DNA from: Irpex lacteus | Taxonomy: Eukaryota; Basidiomycota; Agaricomycetes; Polyporales; Irpicaceae | Reading direction: 5' to 3' | DNA length: 64,000 bases | Assembly: GCA_001986395.2 (NCBI GenBank) | Contig: MQVO02000020.1 | Coordinates: 248,001 to 312,000 of the forward strand | Part shown: piece after piece, positions 14,244 through 27,060 of the stretch | Layout of the letters: each line of letters begins with the position of its first letter | How positions within the stretch are numbered: the first letter of the stretch is position 1 | Translations under genes and position numbers: made by a program | The notes under the pieces: generated by a model | Told to the model about the DNA's origin: nothing | The model's input: only the letters and a program-made list of their open reading frames with translations | The model's database searches: none

Positions 14244-14765
14244 TCGTTGTAGCTGTAGTATCTCTTTTTCTTCATGCGCTCTATACATATGGGCAGAATG
14301 GTATTATGTGCCTATGCATTCCAAAACCAGCGCAATTCCATGAGCACGCAGGCTTGCAGTACTTGGTACCCGCAGCTCTGATTATGAGGTTTCGTCTGAC
14401 GTGAGTATGCGTTTCCTCAAAGCGAAACCAACTTCAAGGCAGGTTTAAGACGAGTTATAAGCGATTCCTATTAATATTGACGTCGCTTCGCGGGTCAGTT
14501 GCTCATAAGTAACAACCATTACTATACGTCGTCCAATACTCGACTGATGAGTGATATACCAGCAAGTACCTACCGAGATAACTATGAGATTGTATACGGT
14601 TACCATGTCCGGCGTACGGAGTGCACGCCCGCCAAGGTCCCTCTTGCGATACGATGCGTTTCATGGTGAAAAAATGCTCAGGTCATATCATAAGGATGCT
14701 ATGGGAAAATACAGTCTGAAACCAGCCCCTTGTAATGATAACGCTTGCTGCATAAACGCATACCA
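14244..14765. other. intergenic between convergent RPS9 and ubiquitin-L40
   Basis: 522 bases holding the two 3' UTRs. No coding or RNA feature was recognised. Confidence 0.45.
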
Positions 14766-15878
<1,113 letters not shown>

Positions 15879-17971
15879 CTAAAATGCTGCACAACGTATA
15901 TCAGTACATACTGCGGTAGAGTTGCACATCACTGCTACTTGAGCGCCAGTCTCGGTCTTCGCAGAAATGTCCTTGGCTACAATATTTGTAGCTGACCTGC
16001 ACATCAGAAATGGTTGATTTGCGTGAATAGTTGACGTACCGGTATTGGGATATAAATCGAATATAATGACCTCTTTGCCAGTTGCACCCGGGACCGCATA
16101 CCAGCATGGGCCAGTCACACAAGAACCTTCTACATAGAATTTACTATAGCCATAAGTTCAGCGTGTCAGATAACGCAGCGGGCGCAACCATATAGCCGAA
16201 CTCACTCCTCAATTGTGCCTTTGAAGTTCCGGAAGAGGAAATCTTCTACATGGGTGTTATTTACCACTGTTGAGTTTGGCCGCGAGCCATTCTGCATATT
16301 TGCTTCAGCACATGCAGGTGACAGTGAAATTACCAGCGCACCTCCTGATCCCAATAGCTATGCCAATGATCTGTCAACGCCACAGTCATCAGATACAAAT
16401 AATACACGTACTTTTGGGTCACATAGATCTGCGAAGAGTTGATCAAATATGCCATAGCCACTGTACATCAGGGACCTACCGGGAAGGGAACGTTTTCGAA
16501 TTTGATGTCCCGCCAGGTTATGCTATCGATTAGGGATGAGCAATTGTCTCATAAGGGTAGAACAAGTCAAATTGATACCGACTTCCGCGCAAATCCATTG
16601 CCACCGGTCCAGCTCTTGAACCTTGCTCCATAGAGGGTATTTTTCTGCAACAATATTAGTTGATGTTGAGTCAGTCCAAGATGTGTGATACCATTGTCGT
16701 GCTCTCAATACTATGAAATTGCGATTAGCTTATCGGGGAAGCTAGCACTCTCATCACGCTTACAGGACATTCTCCACATCCGCAACGGAGCCGCCGGAGC
16801 CTAGCGAGCCAATTGAAAGGCCATGACCGCCTTCACAGAAGGAGTTCCTAGACAATGTCTCTAAGCTAGATTACCAGAATAGTTTGGACGAATTTACCTC
16901 CAATGTATATTCTTAGCGCCATTGCCAACGGTGAGACAGTCATCACCGTTTTGGACAGAGTTATTCTCAAACAAAATGTCTGTGCCTCCCGCCGAGAATC
17001 CTGGCAACGAACTTGGTAAGTAAGTTAACTGGGAGTGGGAGGCCATCTTCACCATCTCTATTTGAATCTTAGCTCGTGACATAAGTCGCATATAAGCATA
17101 ACACAATAACTCACGTATTGAACGGGAAAGACTGGGGGGCAATGTCAAGTTAGTACGGAAAGACATTCGGTATAGATAGACGACACCTTAGTGCTGGACA
17201 ACGCCGCAATCTTGTTGTTGAATATGTGAAGATTTTTGGAACCGCTGGTCGAGAAGCACCACCCAATGGGCTTGAAAAGGCATTAGCATGTGGCTTTATT
17301 GCCCATATCGAGTGAGACTCACCTTCCATAACTTCATGTCACGTATGATACCATTGGATATTTTACTGAAAGCCCAGCCATGGGGGCGATTCGTCTGCTG
17401 CTCAGCGTCCCACCACTGAACACATGTCAGTATGTAGGATAAGTTAAGTCCATATGGTTGTATACACCTGCTGCCCATGAGAATCCACCCATCCCCAGTC
17501 GGGATCAGCTGTGCCTCGCAGCGTAACATTGTTACCGCCTGCAAACGCTACCCTGTACTTAATATGAGCGGCCATGCTGAGTGTGGCTATAACACTTTCA
17601 CAACGTACCATGCCCCTGGATAATTCTTCGATGCTACGACAGCTAAAGGCCAATAATCAGACCGTGTTTGTACCGGCAATAGCGACAAAGCACGTACCTT
17701 GCACAGTCGAAATATCCGCGGGCAAGGTCCAATTCCCCTCAATGGCGATCTCCACGTTGTTCAATACAGGAAATTTAATGGAGGTGAAGATATTGTACGT
17801 CACACCCTTCTTGAAGACGATCGTACTGTTACTCGTGTAGTTGCCTGCGGCCAAAGCAGCGGCTAACGGAGGAATATCATCTTGACCGTCGGTATGCGGC
17901 ACCACGAATGTTTGCCATGCCGACACGTAACTCGAGAATACCGACAGAAGAAATATGAGCTTCAGCATCAT
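15879..17971 (-). CDS. secreted GH28 pectinase (exo-polygalacturonase-like), 17 exons
   Basis: Seventeen exons: 17698-17971, 17609-17642, 17468-17552, 17323-17415, 17187-17270, 17115-17131, 17053-17057, 16898-17000, 16764-16847, 16692-16710, 16583-16644, 16480-16522, 16412-16428, 16342-16357, 16206-16291, 16040-16143 and 15879-15991. The sum is 1239 bases, 412 residues, in frame throughout. Residues 1-18 are a signal peptide ending VSA. GH28 active-site motifs are complete: NTDGF (Asp197), NGDDC (Asp217 and Asp218), GGHGLS (His240) and ARFKS (Arg274, Lys276). It should hydrolyse galacturonan chains of pectin outside the cell by inversion. The parallel beta-helix pattern of short Asn/Val/Phe repeats fits. 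Asp197 comes from a five-base exon, AGATG. An exo-acting or rhamnogalacturonan-type specificity is possible. A TATAAAG lies 43 bases before the ATG. Confidence 0.93.
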
Positions 17972-18013
17972 GAAGCAGCTTTGTACACGGGACACTTTCG
18001 GTAGACCTCTGCT

Positions 18014-18020
18014 CTTTATA
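18014..18020 (-). promoter_or_regulatory. TATA box of the GH28 gene
   Basis: Read on the minus strand the bases are TATAAAG, 43 bases upstream of the ATG at 17971. Sequence and spacing suit a fungal TATA element of an inducible secreted-enzyme gene. Confidence 0.5.
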
Positions 18021-21000
18021 CTTGTGCGACCTATAATTCACCGACATTCCAGAGGTCACAAGGTTACGTAGAAGCGCAATATGACGTTCTATAACATCCA
18101 CGTGCCATATAACCGTTGCCGAGCGTGCTCAGATGTTTAGACCTGCCGAACAGCAGGCCGTCGCAGTCGCGGTTCCTATGCGAGTGCTAGCCCTTTAGAC
18201 CACCTAAAGCTATGGAATTTTAGCACAAATCAAGTTGCAGATATATTGTACGAACCGTACCTCGTGTTGTAATAAAACCATCGGTAGGTCGTTCGTTTAA
18301 AATTTCTGAATTTCGAAACCAAAGGTCCTATGTCAATAGTTGGAGTATGCACACTCGCAAGGTAATGACATTAACTGCCCGGTCCGCAAGAGGTCCGTAC
18401 ACATCCGGTCGTCATATGTTCAATAGTCCGAATGGTGGATCACGATCCACGGTAACTGAGACCTGGGGAGATTTAGGCTTCGACGATGAGCCTTGTAGTT
18501 TACCAGTAACCATTGGTAGAGGTGAAACGGCTACATAATGTTCTGAGTTCATAGCCACGACACGTTTGAGCCTGCGCCGATGAGTACAAAGAAACGCGGA
18601 GGAAATTGCTGAGCCTCTGAGTTCAGTATATCTAGTGAACAAGCTATGCTGTCGCCGCACAAATTACATAGTAGCATCGGTTTCTTGAGCTAGTACCAGT
18701 AGCGGCACGACACTCCCAGAATTTTGGTCGACTATTTGCATGGGTCAGAGACGTTATACACGCGCTAAGAATCGGAAAAACACTCACCTATTCTACACCA
18801 CTAGTGATAAATAGAATATACACGTTCCAGATATAACTGTATCATCTTGGATGTGACGGTCGTGGTAACTTCCAAGTGCGACCTGGATGAGCGCCTGTAA
18901 ATTCAATGCCCTCTGCCACGTGGCTTTCTCAGGCTGGCATGGACTCGTTTGACCTGACTTGTTCTGTATACCATGCATCGACTCAGCGTATTTCGTCCAG
19001 AAGAAAACACGACATATGCAGGTCAATCTAAACCTCCCGGACGATGTTAAAACGAAGAATGCAAGTCGCGATGCTAATAAGACAAGTAGACTCAATGATT
19101 GCTCCGAATCCGAGTCTATCGCAGCCACATTCACTGGCAATGGTATGCAAGTTCATAGACACGAAGACACGGCTGATGGAACACCACAGCAGATATACAT
19201 GTCCTTTCTAGAAACAGTGGCACTGAGTACGTATTATGCGTAAGTGATACTATCCACTCTGGAGGACACTCGACTGACACTCGGCCGACGCCCAATGATA
19301 GACTATTCAATGATAGGCTTGGAGTGAATTGCATTGTGTGGCGTTCACCCCTGCCAACAAATACGAAACTGTCTTGAAGTCTCCTGCTTGGCATATAGCA
19401 CTTGAAGTATTCAGCCACAATCATTGGTGTCATTCCCTATTGAATGCGGCGATACTAGTATACTCTGACAGGTCATCATCAGAATTCTTCTGCATTGCAT
19501 TATCTTGGCCAGTTTTGCGCCAAATTTATTCATACACATGTGGAAAGGAACCATGGTGCATGCCTAGAGGCATGGCGGGGTATATGCATAGACTTCTGCA
19601 GCTCCGCTCAATGATTCGGCCACTGTATGTGCTACGGCCATATCAAAGAACGATTAAGCTTTCCCTTCGGTGAGTTACTCCTCTACCGTGTTCTACACGC
19701 CTCTCACGGTCTGGACGTAGGTCTTTCGATGCAGGTTGTTGGAGACTTGCCTTATTAGAAGGTTGGCCTCTATTGCTTGAAGACGTCGCTCAATGCGGTA
19801 GGCCGACTGAATTGTCCGTCATCGAGACGCCTTCCAGCCCACGCTCGTACCGTTATCCGCCACTCCAGAGTCGGCGTATCACGCAGAGAAGATAGAAGGT
19901 GGTGTCGCGGTTCCCTCCTCAATGTGAACGTTCTTCCACTTTGCGTATGAGCTTGTCGCATACTCATACTCAGTCCTTTGTGCGTGTCTTGGTGATCATT
20001 GGAACAATACCATCTAACATCTTTATTTCTCAGGCAGACTCTGATATTACGTGTTATTACGGACGACCATCAACGTTTATACAGTCTACAACCACCCTGA
20101 AATGCCGATCAAAGTTTACCAGGAAGCTGCCTAGCGCAGATTCCTTGTACTCCACGTCGATCCCTGGAACTACTCTCCAGCACCATCCAGACTCGTCACC
20201 ACCGTCCCACCTTCCAGTGGATCCCGGTCAACTATAGCTGTACTCTTTCCCGATTGTCGACCTCATTTCAACGGCAACTTACTAACATAATGAACGTTGC
20301 TCCACAATCCACGAATACCAGCTATCAAACTTCAGCCTTACGCCGTGCACATCTTCAACTGCATTCAGATAAGCCAGAAAGCCCCTCTTCTCAAAGCTTC
20401 TTTGATTTGGGTTTACATCTGTTCCAGCGGCGAACCAGACAAGATCATAGAATTGCGTGGCAGCTCAAGACACAAATATCAATGTACCGGGAACCTTCGG
20501 CTACTGCACTCCCATCTATTCCAGAGCACGTTCTCGAGCTCGTAATTAAACGATGATGCATGCCTAGTATTCGTCTCGCCCCGAATCTTCCATCGATCCT
20601 ACACAGGGTCTACTCCGACGTATGTATTTGTATTCAATACGCACGCCAAGGAACCGTCACTGGTGGTGGTCTCAGTTCAATCCAGTCACCACTACAGGTC
20701 GGGTTTGGAACTCGAGTTGACTTCCGGGAACGAGATAACCGCATCAGTGGCCACCACAATGATATCAGGTTCGCCGTTCGTTACTCCTACTGTAGTGCGT
20801 GCGTCGCATGTGCTATCTGGAAGATAATACACCGCCTGCTCGTTCTTCGTGGAACAGGGAACGGAGCTGATAGCGCAAACGTGCTGCGCGAGTGCCTACA
20901 TGAGGCTACTAAGCATACATGTGTGTGTACGCCGAAGCCTACTCAGAGGCCGACTGGCGAAGGTTTGACAGATAGGGGATCGACATACCGAACGTCCATT

Positions 21001-22570
21001 GTGGCGTAATCTGACATATCACACAAGACGTCGGGTGCATATGTTTTGGCAGAGCTAGACAGTTTCTAGGTCTTCATTGCATTACGAATCTAAGTATATG
21101 CGTATGGCGCAACTATCTACGCGGTCTAACATACATGACTGTATTCCGAACGAAAGCGGACCGAGTCTTGAACCGACTATCCAGCAGGTAAGATACGGCC
21201 GAAACAGGGTGAGCAGATAAACGTGAAGAAACGTGTGATTGTGACGAGGCAACTATTGCTAATGTACAATGCGATGAGTGATGAGTATCGATGAGTAATG
21301 CAACAACATAAGACCAGGCAGAGATATAAAACCAAACAGATGAGTACATACGATGTAGATATTACAGACGAAATCTAGAGACAAGGACATTTTGAGGACA
21401 GCACGCGGCCTTTATGCCACTGTCATAGTTTTGGAGATGAGGTGGGGGTGTGAACACAAACTAAGAAGGCGATGATGGTGATAAATCGTTTATGAAAGGA
21501 TGAAAGGAGTTGCAGCGCGGACGAGTGAGGATACCAAACCAAAAGTTGTTGTGAACAGACAATGTAGAGGGGGACATAGTGTAGCAGCAATGATGAGCAA
21601 CGGTGGACAAGGAAGAGACATAGATGTCGAGTAACGAGATGAGCGAAACGCAGAAGTCCAAGGTGGCCGTCCATAAGGTCTTTATTCTCCGCAATATCCA
21701 CGGCGTCCCACCAAGTTCTCGCACGAGTATTCGTCCATAGGAGAACAACCAGGTCGCATGACCACCCAGTGAGAAAAATCCCACCAACAATCCCCAAAGC
21801 GACGAGAACGACTTGGGGAAACGCGGGGGATGTGGGGAAACAGCCAATCAGATCAGCTGACCCCGCGCAAGGCTACGGAACCTCGGAGCGTAGTCGCGGT
21901 TCGAGCGACACTTTGTACGTACTCCGTCCGTCACGTCCACCGCGCCTACTCGATTTCTCGACGTACGGGAGGTCAGGCCAGTCGAGTAAAGACGTAACAA
22001 GCGCAAGGTCCGAGCGGGTATTTGGTAGTTCGTGCAGTCGTCTGAGCCGTCTGAGTAGATTTGTGAATGTGCATGCCGTAGTCTTCGTGTCATCGTGTCA
22101 AACAAGAAAAGAAATGTCGTGCGTTGTGATCAGGTTTTTCTGGTCGTGATGGGAAATGGCGAGCGGGAAACAGTGAACGGTCGGGACTCGGTGCGAAGAA
22201 GGCGGTTGGTGGTCGGCTCCCTCAGAGCATTTGAGCTATAATAATGGAACGATGCATCAGCGTTCGTGTCCCGCTCTCTCTCGACTCTCTCGACCATGAC
22301 TCTTTCGATCTGCCGCCGCACCTGGAGAAGGAGAACAACCGCCCGAGCACATCACACACATCGAGGGAAAGGGGTGGACAACAGTAAGTTGATATGCATG
22401 GACAACAACAGTGAAGAGATGAGGAACCAAATGACGAACATATATGCGCAGAGGAGAGGGGATAAGATCCAACAAAAACACAACATGCATAAATGCAAAA
22501 GCAAGAAAATGCGTCTCCAACCGATCTCTAGCAACCAACCAGTCCGTTTTCTCCATCTTCGACATCATCT
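18021..22570. other. gene-poor stretch, nothing recognised
   Basis: About 4.5 kb upstream of the GH28 gene and downstream of the PP1-targeting subunit gene. Open frames of 100-149 codons exist (for example 20560-21009) but show no domain motif, and adjacent frames are equally open. No transposase, reverse transcriptase, terminal repeat or RNA gene was seen. Confidence 0.4.
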
Positions 22571-25500
22571 CTAAACAATAATCCCTCTCGCATAGCCCGA
22601 CACAGCGGCAGCATCCAAAGCACCATCGAACGGAGAATGCAACTCACCGCCGACGATAGCAGCGCCCTGACTCTTCTGTGCAACTCCCGCACCACCGAAA
22701 CCAAAGCCAGGGAACCCGTACCCGCTGGGTCCACTGAAGTGATCAGCCGGCCACGCCTGTTGCCTCTTCGGCCCGACACCAAGCGCACTTGCGAGCCCAA
22801 ATCCGTTAGCCCCGTTGAAGGACGACGACATCTGAGGGCTCGAAGACATGGTGGTCGTAGGAGGAGGAGGAGTAGGAGGGGTCGAGTTGTTCGGGGAGAC
22901 GTTGAGTACGCCTGGAGTCGGAGGGGTCGACTGTGCGAAGCACCACTGGCGGACGAACGCTGCGTAGGAAGAGTCGGAGGTGTCGACCTTGTTGCCTTGC
23001 CCGGGGACTTGCACAGGCCCGGGGGACATCGGCGTAGGCGTCGTCACTTGGGACTCTGACTCCTCAGGCGAGCCGGCAGAGGGCGAGAGCTTTCTGACTT
23101 CGTCGGCAAAAGACGACTGAGCGTCGGGCAGCTCAAGGCGTACGGGGCTCTCCTTCCGTCTCAAGAACGTAGGCGGCGGCGAAGGCTTCCTATTCGGTGA
23201 GTTCCGTCCACTCGAGCTCGGCGTCGAATTCTCTGACCCTTGTCTCGACACAGGCGGGCTGGCCAGCTGACTCAAGCTCCCGAACTGCGCTCCCAGAGGA
23301 CTCATACCGAATCTGGCACGCGAAGTGGGGGAGAACGGCAGAACCGAAGGGGACGCATCGTCAGCCTGGGCATTGTTAACGGGGAGGTTCGTGGTCTTGA
23401 TGGTGGGAGGGGCGGTAAAGCGCGGAACTGGGGAGGAGACTCGAGGCATTGGCCCAGAAACGTCGGAGGCGGGCATACCACCAATCATGATGAGAGGCGA
23501 CAGCATCTCAGGTATGTTCTCACGCGTCTCTTTTGCAGACTCGGGCAGATCCTTTAACTTCGTCTCCCTGGGAGGCGTCGTAGGAGGCGTCACCAAGAGG
23601 GCCTCGTCCCCGCTCTTCTTATCCTCATCGTCCTTCTTCTCATCGGCAGGAGCGCTCACAGACGGCGCGACGTAGTTGCTCAAGCTCAACCTCCTGGAGA
23701 TATACTTCTGAGTCGTAGGACTCCTCGCAGCCGGCGCAGTGTTGAAGAACTTCGGTGGCGAAGACTGGAAGTGCGGTGAGCGAGACGACGGGCTACCCGC
23801 CGCTGGCTGCTGAGGTGTCGAATGTCTCCGAATGAGAGGGATCGGCGCAGTCACCGAGGCCGTTGCGGCTGCCGGCTTCTGCTCAGACTCCTCCACATCC
23901 TTCTCAATCGGCGTCCTCTCCACCTCGCTCTCGCTCTCCTCGTGAGGCTTCTTGGCAGAAGTATTGATAGTAACAGCTCGACGAGAGCCTTCTGAGCCAG
24001 CGACACTCACCCGCGACACCACAGGTGCAGCGGCACCCGTTACAGGCGTGCACTTCAACGAGCTCGGTGCACTGAACGTCCTCTGCTGGCTCGTTACCGC
24101 ACCGCTACCGACCGTACCGTTCGAGAACAGAGTGTTGCCAATCGTGGAGACCGGCTGCACCCTAGGCGTCGAGAGAGGAGAAACAGAGCTTCTGCGGAAT
24201 CCAACACGGTAGTTCTTTGTGTCGTTGTTATCCCAGAACTCGCCAGCTGGAGAAATGTACCGCGCGACGAGGTAAATCGTGCGATCTGCCAGCTTGGTCT
24301 CGTAGTCCTCAAGTCTGATCGTGAACCTATTTTGGGTAATAGGTGTCCCGAACCGTCAGCAACAATGCGGGATGTCAAGAGAGGATATACGCACGAGAAG
24401 CGATCCCACGCAGGTTTGTCTTCTTCCTTCACCTCGACCCCTTGCGCCAAGCTCGCAGCAACATCTCCCACCGTTCTGCTCACTCGCGACTCGCTCGGGA
24501 AAGGCGGGGGAAGACCGGGAAGACTGACAACGTGCTTGCAAGTCACCTCGCTCGTCGTTTGCCAGTCATCAAGAGTAAATCGGACCGCGACGTTCTTCTC
24601 AAACGCGATATTCCGTACTAGGACGGTTCCTCGCAGGGTCGGTGGTCGGGTCCTGGGAAGAGTCATAGTTTCAAGGAGAACATTGGAAAGAGGGGAAGCA
24701 GACGGGTTCGGTATGGCCGATGTTACGGAGGGTGAGGTATCGATTTCATGCAATAGCTGATGAGACGTGGGTCCACCGCTTGAGCCTGCCGCTGCAAACG
24801 ATGATCCAAACATGGACGCAGAACTGGGCGACAAAAGGGGGAACGGGTATGATTCCGCCTCTGTCTCAGTTTCCGTCTCCTCTCCTGACGGCCTCGACAA
24901 GCTGGCGGGCTTACCACCCTTGTTGAACACCTTGACCATCTCCAATCCTGCATCCTTCTCGGCAAAGTGCACTCTCGGCGTGCTAGGCGCGCTCTGAGCG
25001 CGGAAGTGCTTCCGTTGCTGGGGAGCAAACTCGCCAGCGACATTCGGTGAGGAGGAGGAGGATTTGAGGGAAGATTTGAGGGGTTTGCCGTTCGATAAGA
25101 TGATGGGCGTACTGGGTGTCCGTGGGAGCGAAGCCGAGTGCGGTGGAGATGGTGGGATGAACGGTGGCACGGGTCTTTCGGTGACAGGGGACGAGGTGGG
25201 GAACGGCACTGCGTTCGTCAGTGAAGATGAGGAACGCTTTGGGATGTCAATGTAGGAGGGTGGGTCTACAGAAGGCGAGAAACGCCCAGACTGGATGGAT
25301 AGGCGGAGGGAGTTAGTTGGGGAGTAGGAGGGGGAAATGATGCCTGGTGCGGGGCCGTCAGCGACGGCGTTTTCTTCCGGTGAGTCCTCGTCTTCGAGGT
25401 GGAACAGAGGCTTTTTGGCTGTTGCGGTGGAATTGCTCGAGCGACGGCGGGGGAGGGAACCCATGGACACAAAGGCGCCGGGACCACTCTCGTCAGAGAA

Positions 25501-25611
25501 TGCCGAGCGAGTTCGTCGGTGGCCCGGACGTGAGGGTGGGGAGAGGGTCGCGGTGGTCGTCGAGGACGACGAGGAAGAGGGTAGGGGCGATGAGGGCAGT
25601 GCGTAGGGCAT
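22571..25611 (-). CDS. protein phosphatase 1 glycogen-targeting regulatory subunit (CBM21)
   Basis: Two exons, 24395-25611 and 22571-24326, encode 990 residues. A PP1-docking RVxF motif is present as RVHF at residues 213-216. A CBM21 carbohydrate-binding domain spans about 328-448: it starts VLVRNIAFEKNVAVRFTLDDW and ends FWDNNDTKNYRVGF, the family's hallmark, and the single intron falls inside it. The rest is low-complexity Ser/Pro/Thr-rich sequence, likely disordered and phosphorylated. By homology with Gac1/Pig-type subunits it brings PP1 to glycogen so that glycogen synthase is dephosphorylated and activated. The start is the first ATG in frame (25611), giving MPYALPSSPLP. Glucose-linked control would be opposite to SNF1, encoded about 15 kb to the left. 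No gene symbol is given because orthology among family members is unclear. Confidence 0.9.
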
Positions 25612-26245
25612 CGCGGAAGATGTTGGGTGTGGTGGCGAAAGCGTGTACAAGTGTACGGATGAGGTATATAAAAGAAATTGAGGAGGATGGAGGGGGGATT
25701 GGCGTTATCTATGAAAGGAGATAGTGATTAAGGTGAGTTGGATGGATGGGAGCCAAAAGAGGGAGATACCTGGGAGACCTGCGCTGGGTTGAGGAGATAG
25801 GGCCGTGGGGGAATTGGAGATGCCGCGTTAGTGGGAATGAATAGATGGGTTAAGAGGAGATAGTGGCCGATGGGGAGTTCGGCAGGCTGAAGCGGTGTAA
25901 CTAAACGGCTGGGCGAAGATCAACGCAGAGTGGGTGGTGTAGATACGACTAGATACAACAAGAAGTTTAGCAATAATGAATACAGAACCGCAACGATTGA
26001 CCGACGTTTCGAGTGGGTGCACGGTAGATAGCTGCCGCGGGGGTGATGGGGGAGGAGGAGGAAGAGGAGTATCCCTTGGAATCAGTGTTGAATCTGCTGG
26101 TTATGGACTGATGGTTGTGTGCCCGTGTGTGTGCAGTTGGGAGTCCCCGCAAAGGTCGTAGAGACAAGGAAGAAGTAGGAGGCGAGTGTCCGCCGTAGAA
26201 AAGGGGAGACAGAACGCGGCTCATCTCAGGGCCTAGATACTCGCG
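25612..26245. other. upstream flank of the PP1-subunit gene
   Basis: Low-complexity purine-rich bases on the plus strand (runs of GGAGG and GAGAGG), hence pyrimidine-rich when read along the minus-strand gene, the usual pattern upstream of basidiomycete coding regions. A TATATAAAAG at 25665-25674 points the other way and has no clear partner gene. Confidence 0.4.
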
Positions 26246-26269
26246 CTACCACAACATGATGTCACTAGA

Positions 26270-27060
26270 GATCACCTCATCCCGCCCCGCCCCGACCCCC
26301 GACACATCATCCTCGCTATCCCACCTCTCGCCCTCATCGTCGCTCTCATCCTCCTCGCTGTCCACGGCGTCCTGCGCCCGATGCCGCCGCACCTGCACAG
26401 TCAGGGGCCCATGCGAGCGCGGGCTAACCAACATCCCCTAGCGTCCGTTCTCTGCGGTCGAGACTCCCCAAGCACACCCTCGTTTCTCGTACCATCCTCT
26501 ACACTACAACAACGCTTCCCCTATTGTCCATCACTTCAGTACTGTTCTCCGCTCGCTCGTCGCCTCCTCTCTCATCCCCATCTCACGACTTTACCCGCAT
26601 CTGTCTAGAATTTCTTCTTTTCTGCCCTCTCTCAGCAACCAAGTCTATCGTATTCCTTCTTCTCCGCATCCCATCAACTCACCCTCTAAACGTCTGCCGC
26701 ATGCAATTTTCTGCCTCTAAATCAGTCTAAATCTCACATCGAAAGATCCTAGATTCCGTCCTCGGCGCCCCTTGTCCATGCTGCATCCGCCGGCCTCTCA
26801 AGCGCCGCAAATCCAAGATTGCCGGTTCCCACACTCTCCATTCCTGACATACTCCGATTCAGACATATCCTCCGTTTGTCATCCCCCATGTTCCTCCTCC
26901 GTCTCGACGACCCCTCGCACATCCCGCCTCCTGTCTCGCATTCGAAACGTCGGGACGTCACACACACATACACCCGCCTTGACAGACATCGTAACCCGCA
27001 CATATCGCCATCAACGGCACTGCACTGTCTCGAATCAATTCCCACTCCACCACAATGAGC
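26270..27060. other. pyrimidine-rich tract inside a gene desert
   Basis: Nearly 800 bases rich in C and T on the plus strand, with long runs such as those at 26300-26360 and 26530-26660. Such tracts in basidiomycetes often mark promoters and 5' UTRs. On the plus strand it leads to an ATG at 27055 in context CACCACAATGAGC, but no recognisable protein follows. On the minus strand an acidic open frame lies at 26246-26434. It could be the leader of an unrecognised transcript. Confidence 0.35.

Noticed and set aside
20560..21009. 149-codon plus-strand open frame
   Set aside because: No domain motif, Cys/Arg-rich irregular composition, no supporting splice sites; likely chance.
22637..23059. 140-codon plus-strand frame
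   Set aside because: Antisense shadow of the low-complexity C-terminal part of the PP1-targeting subunit.
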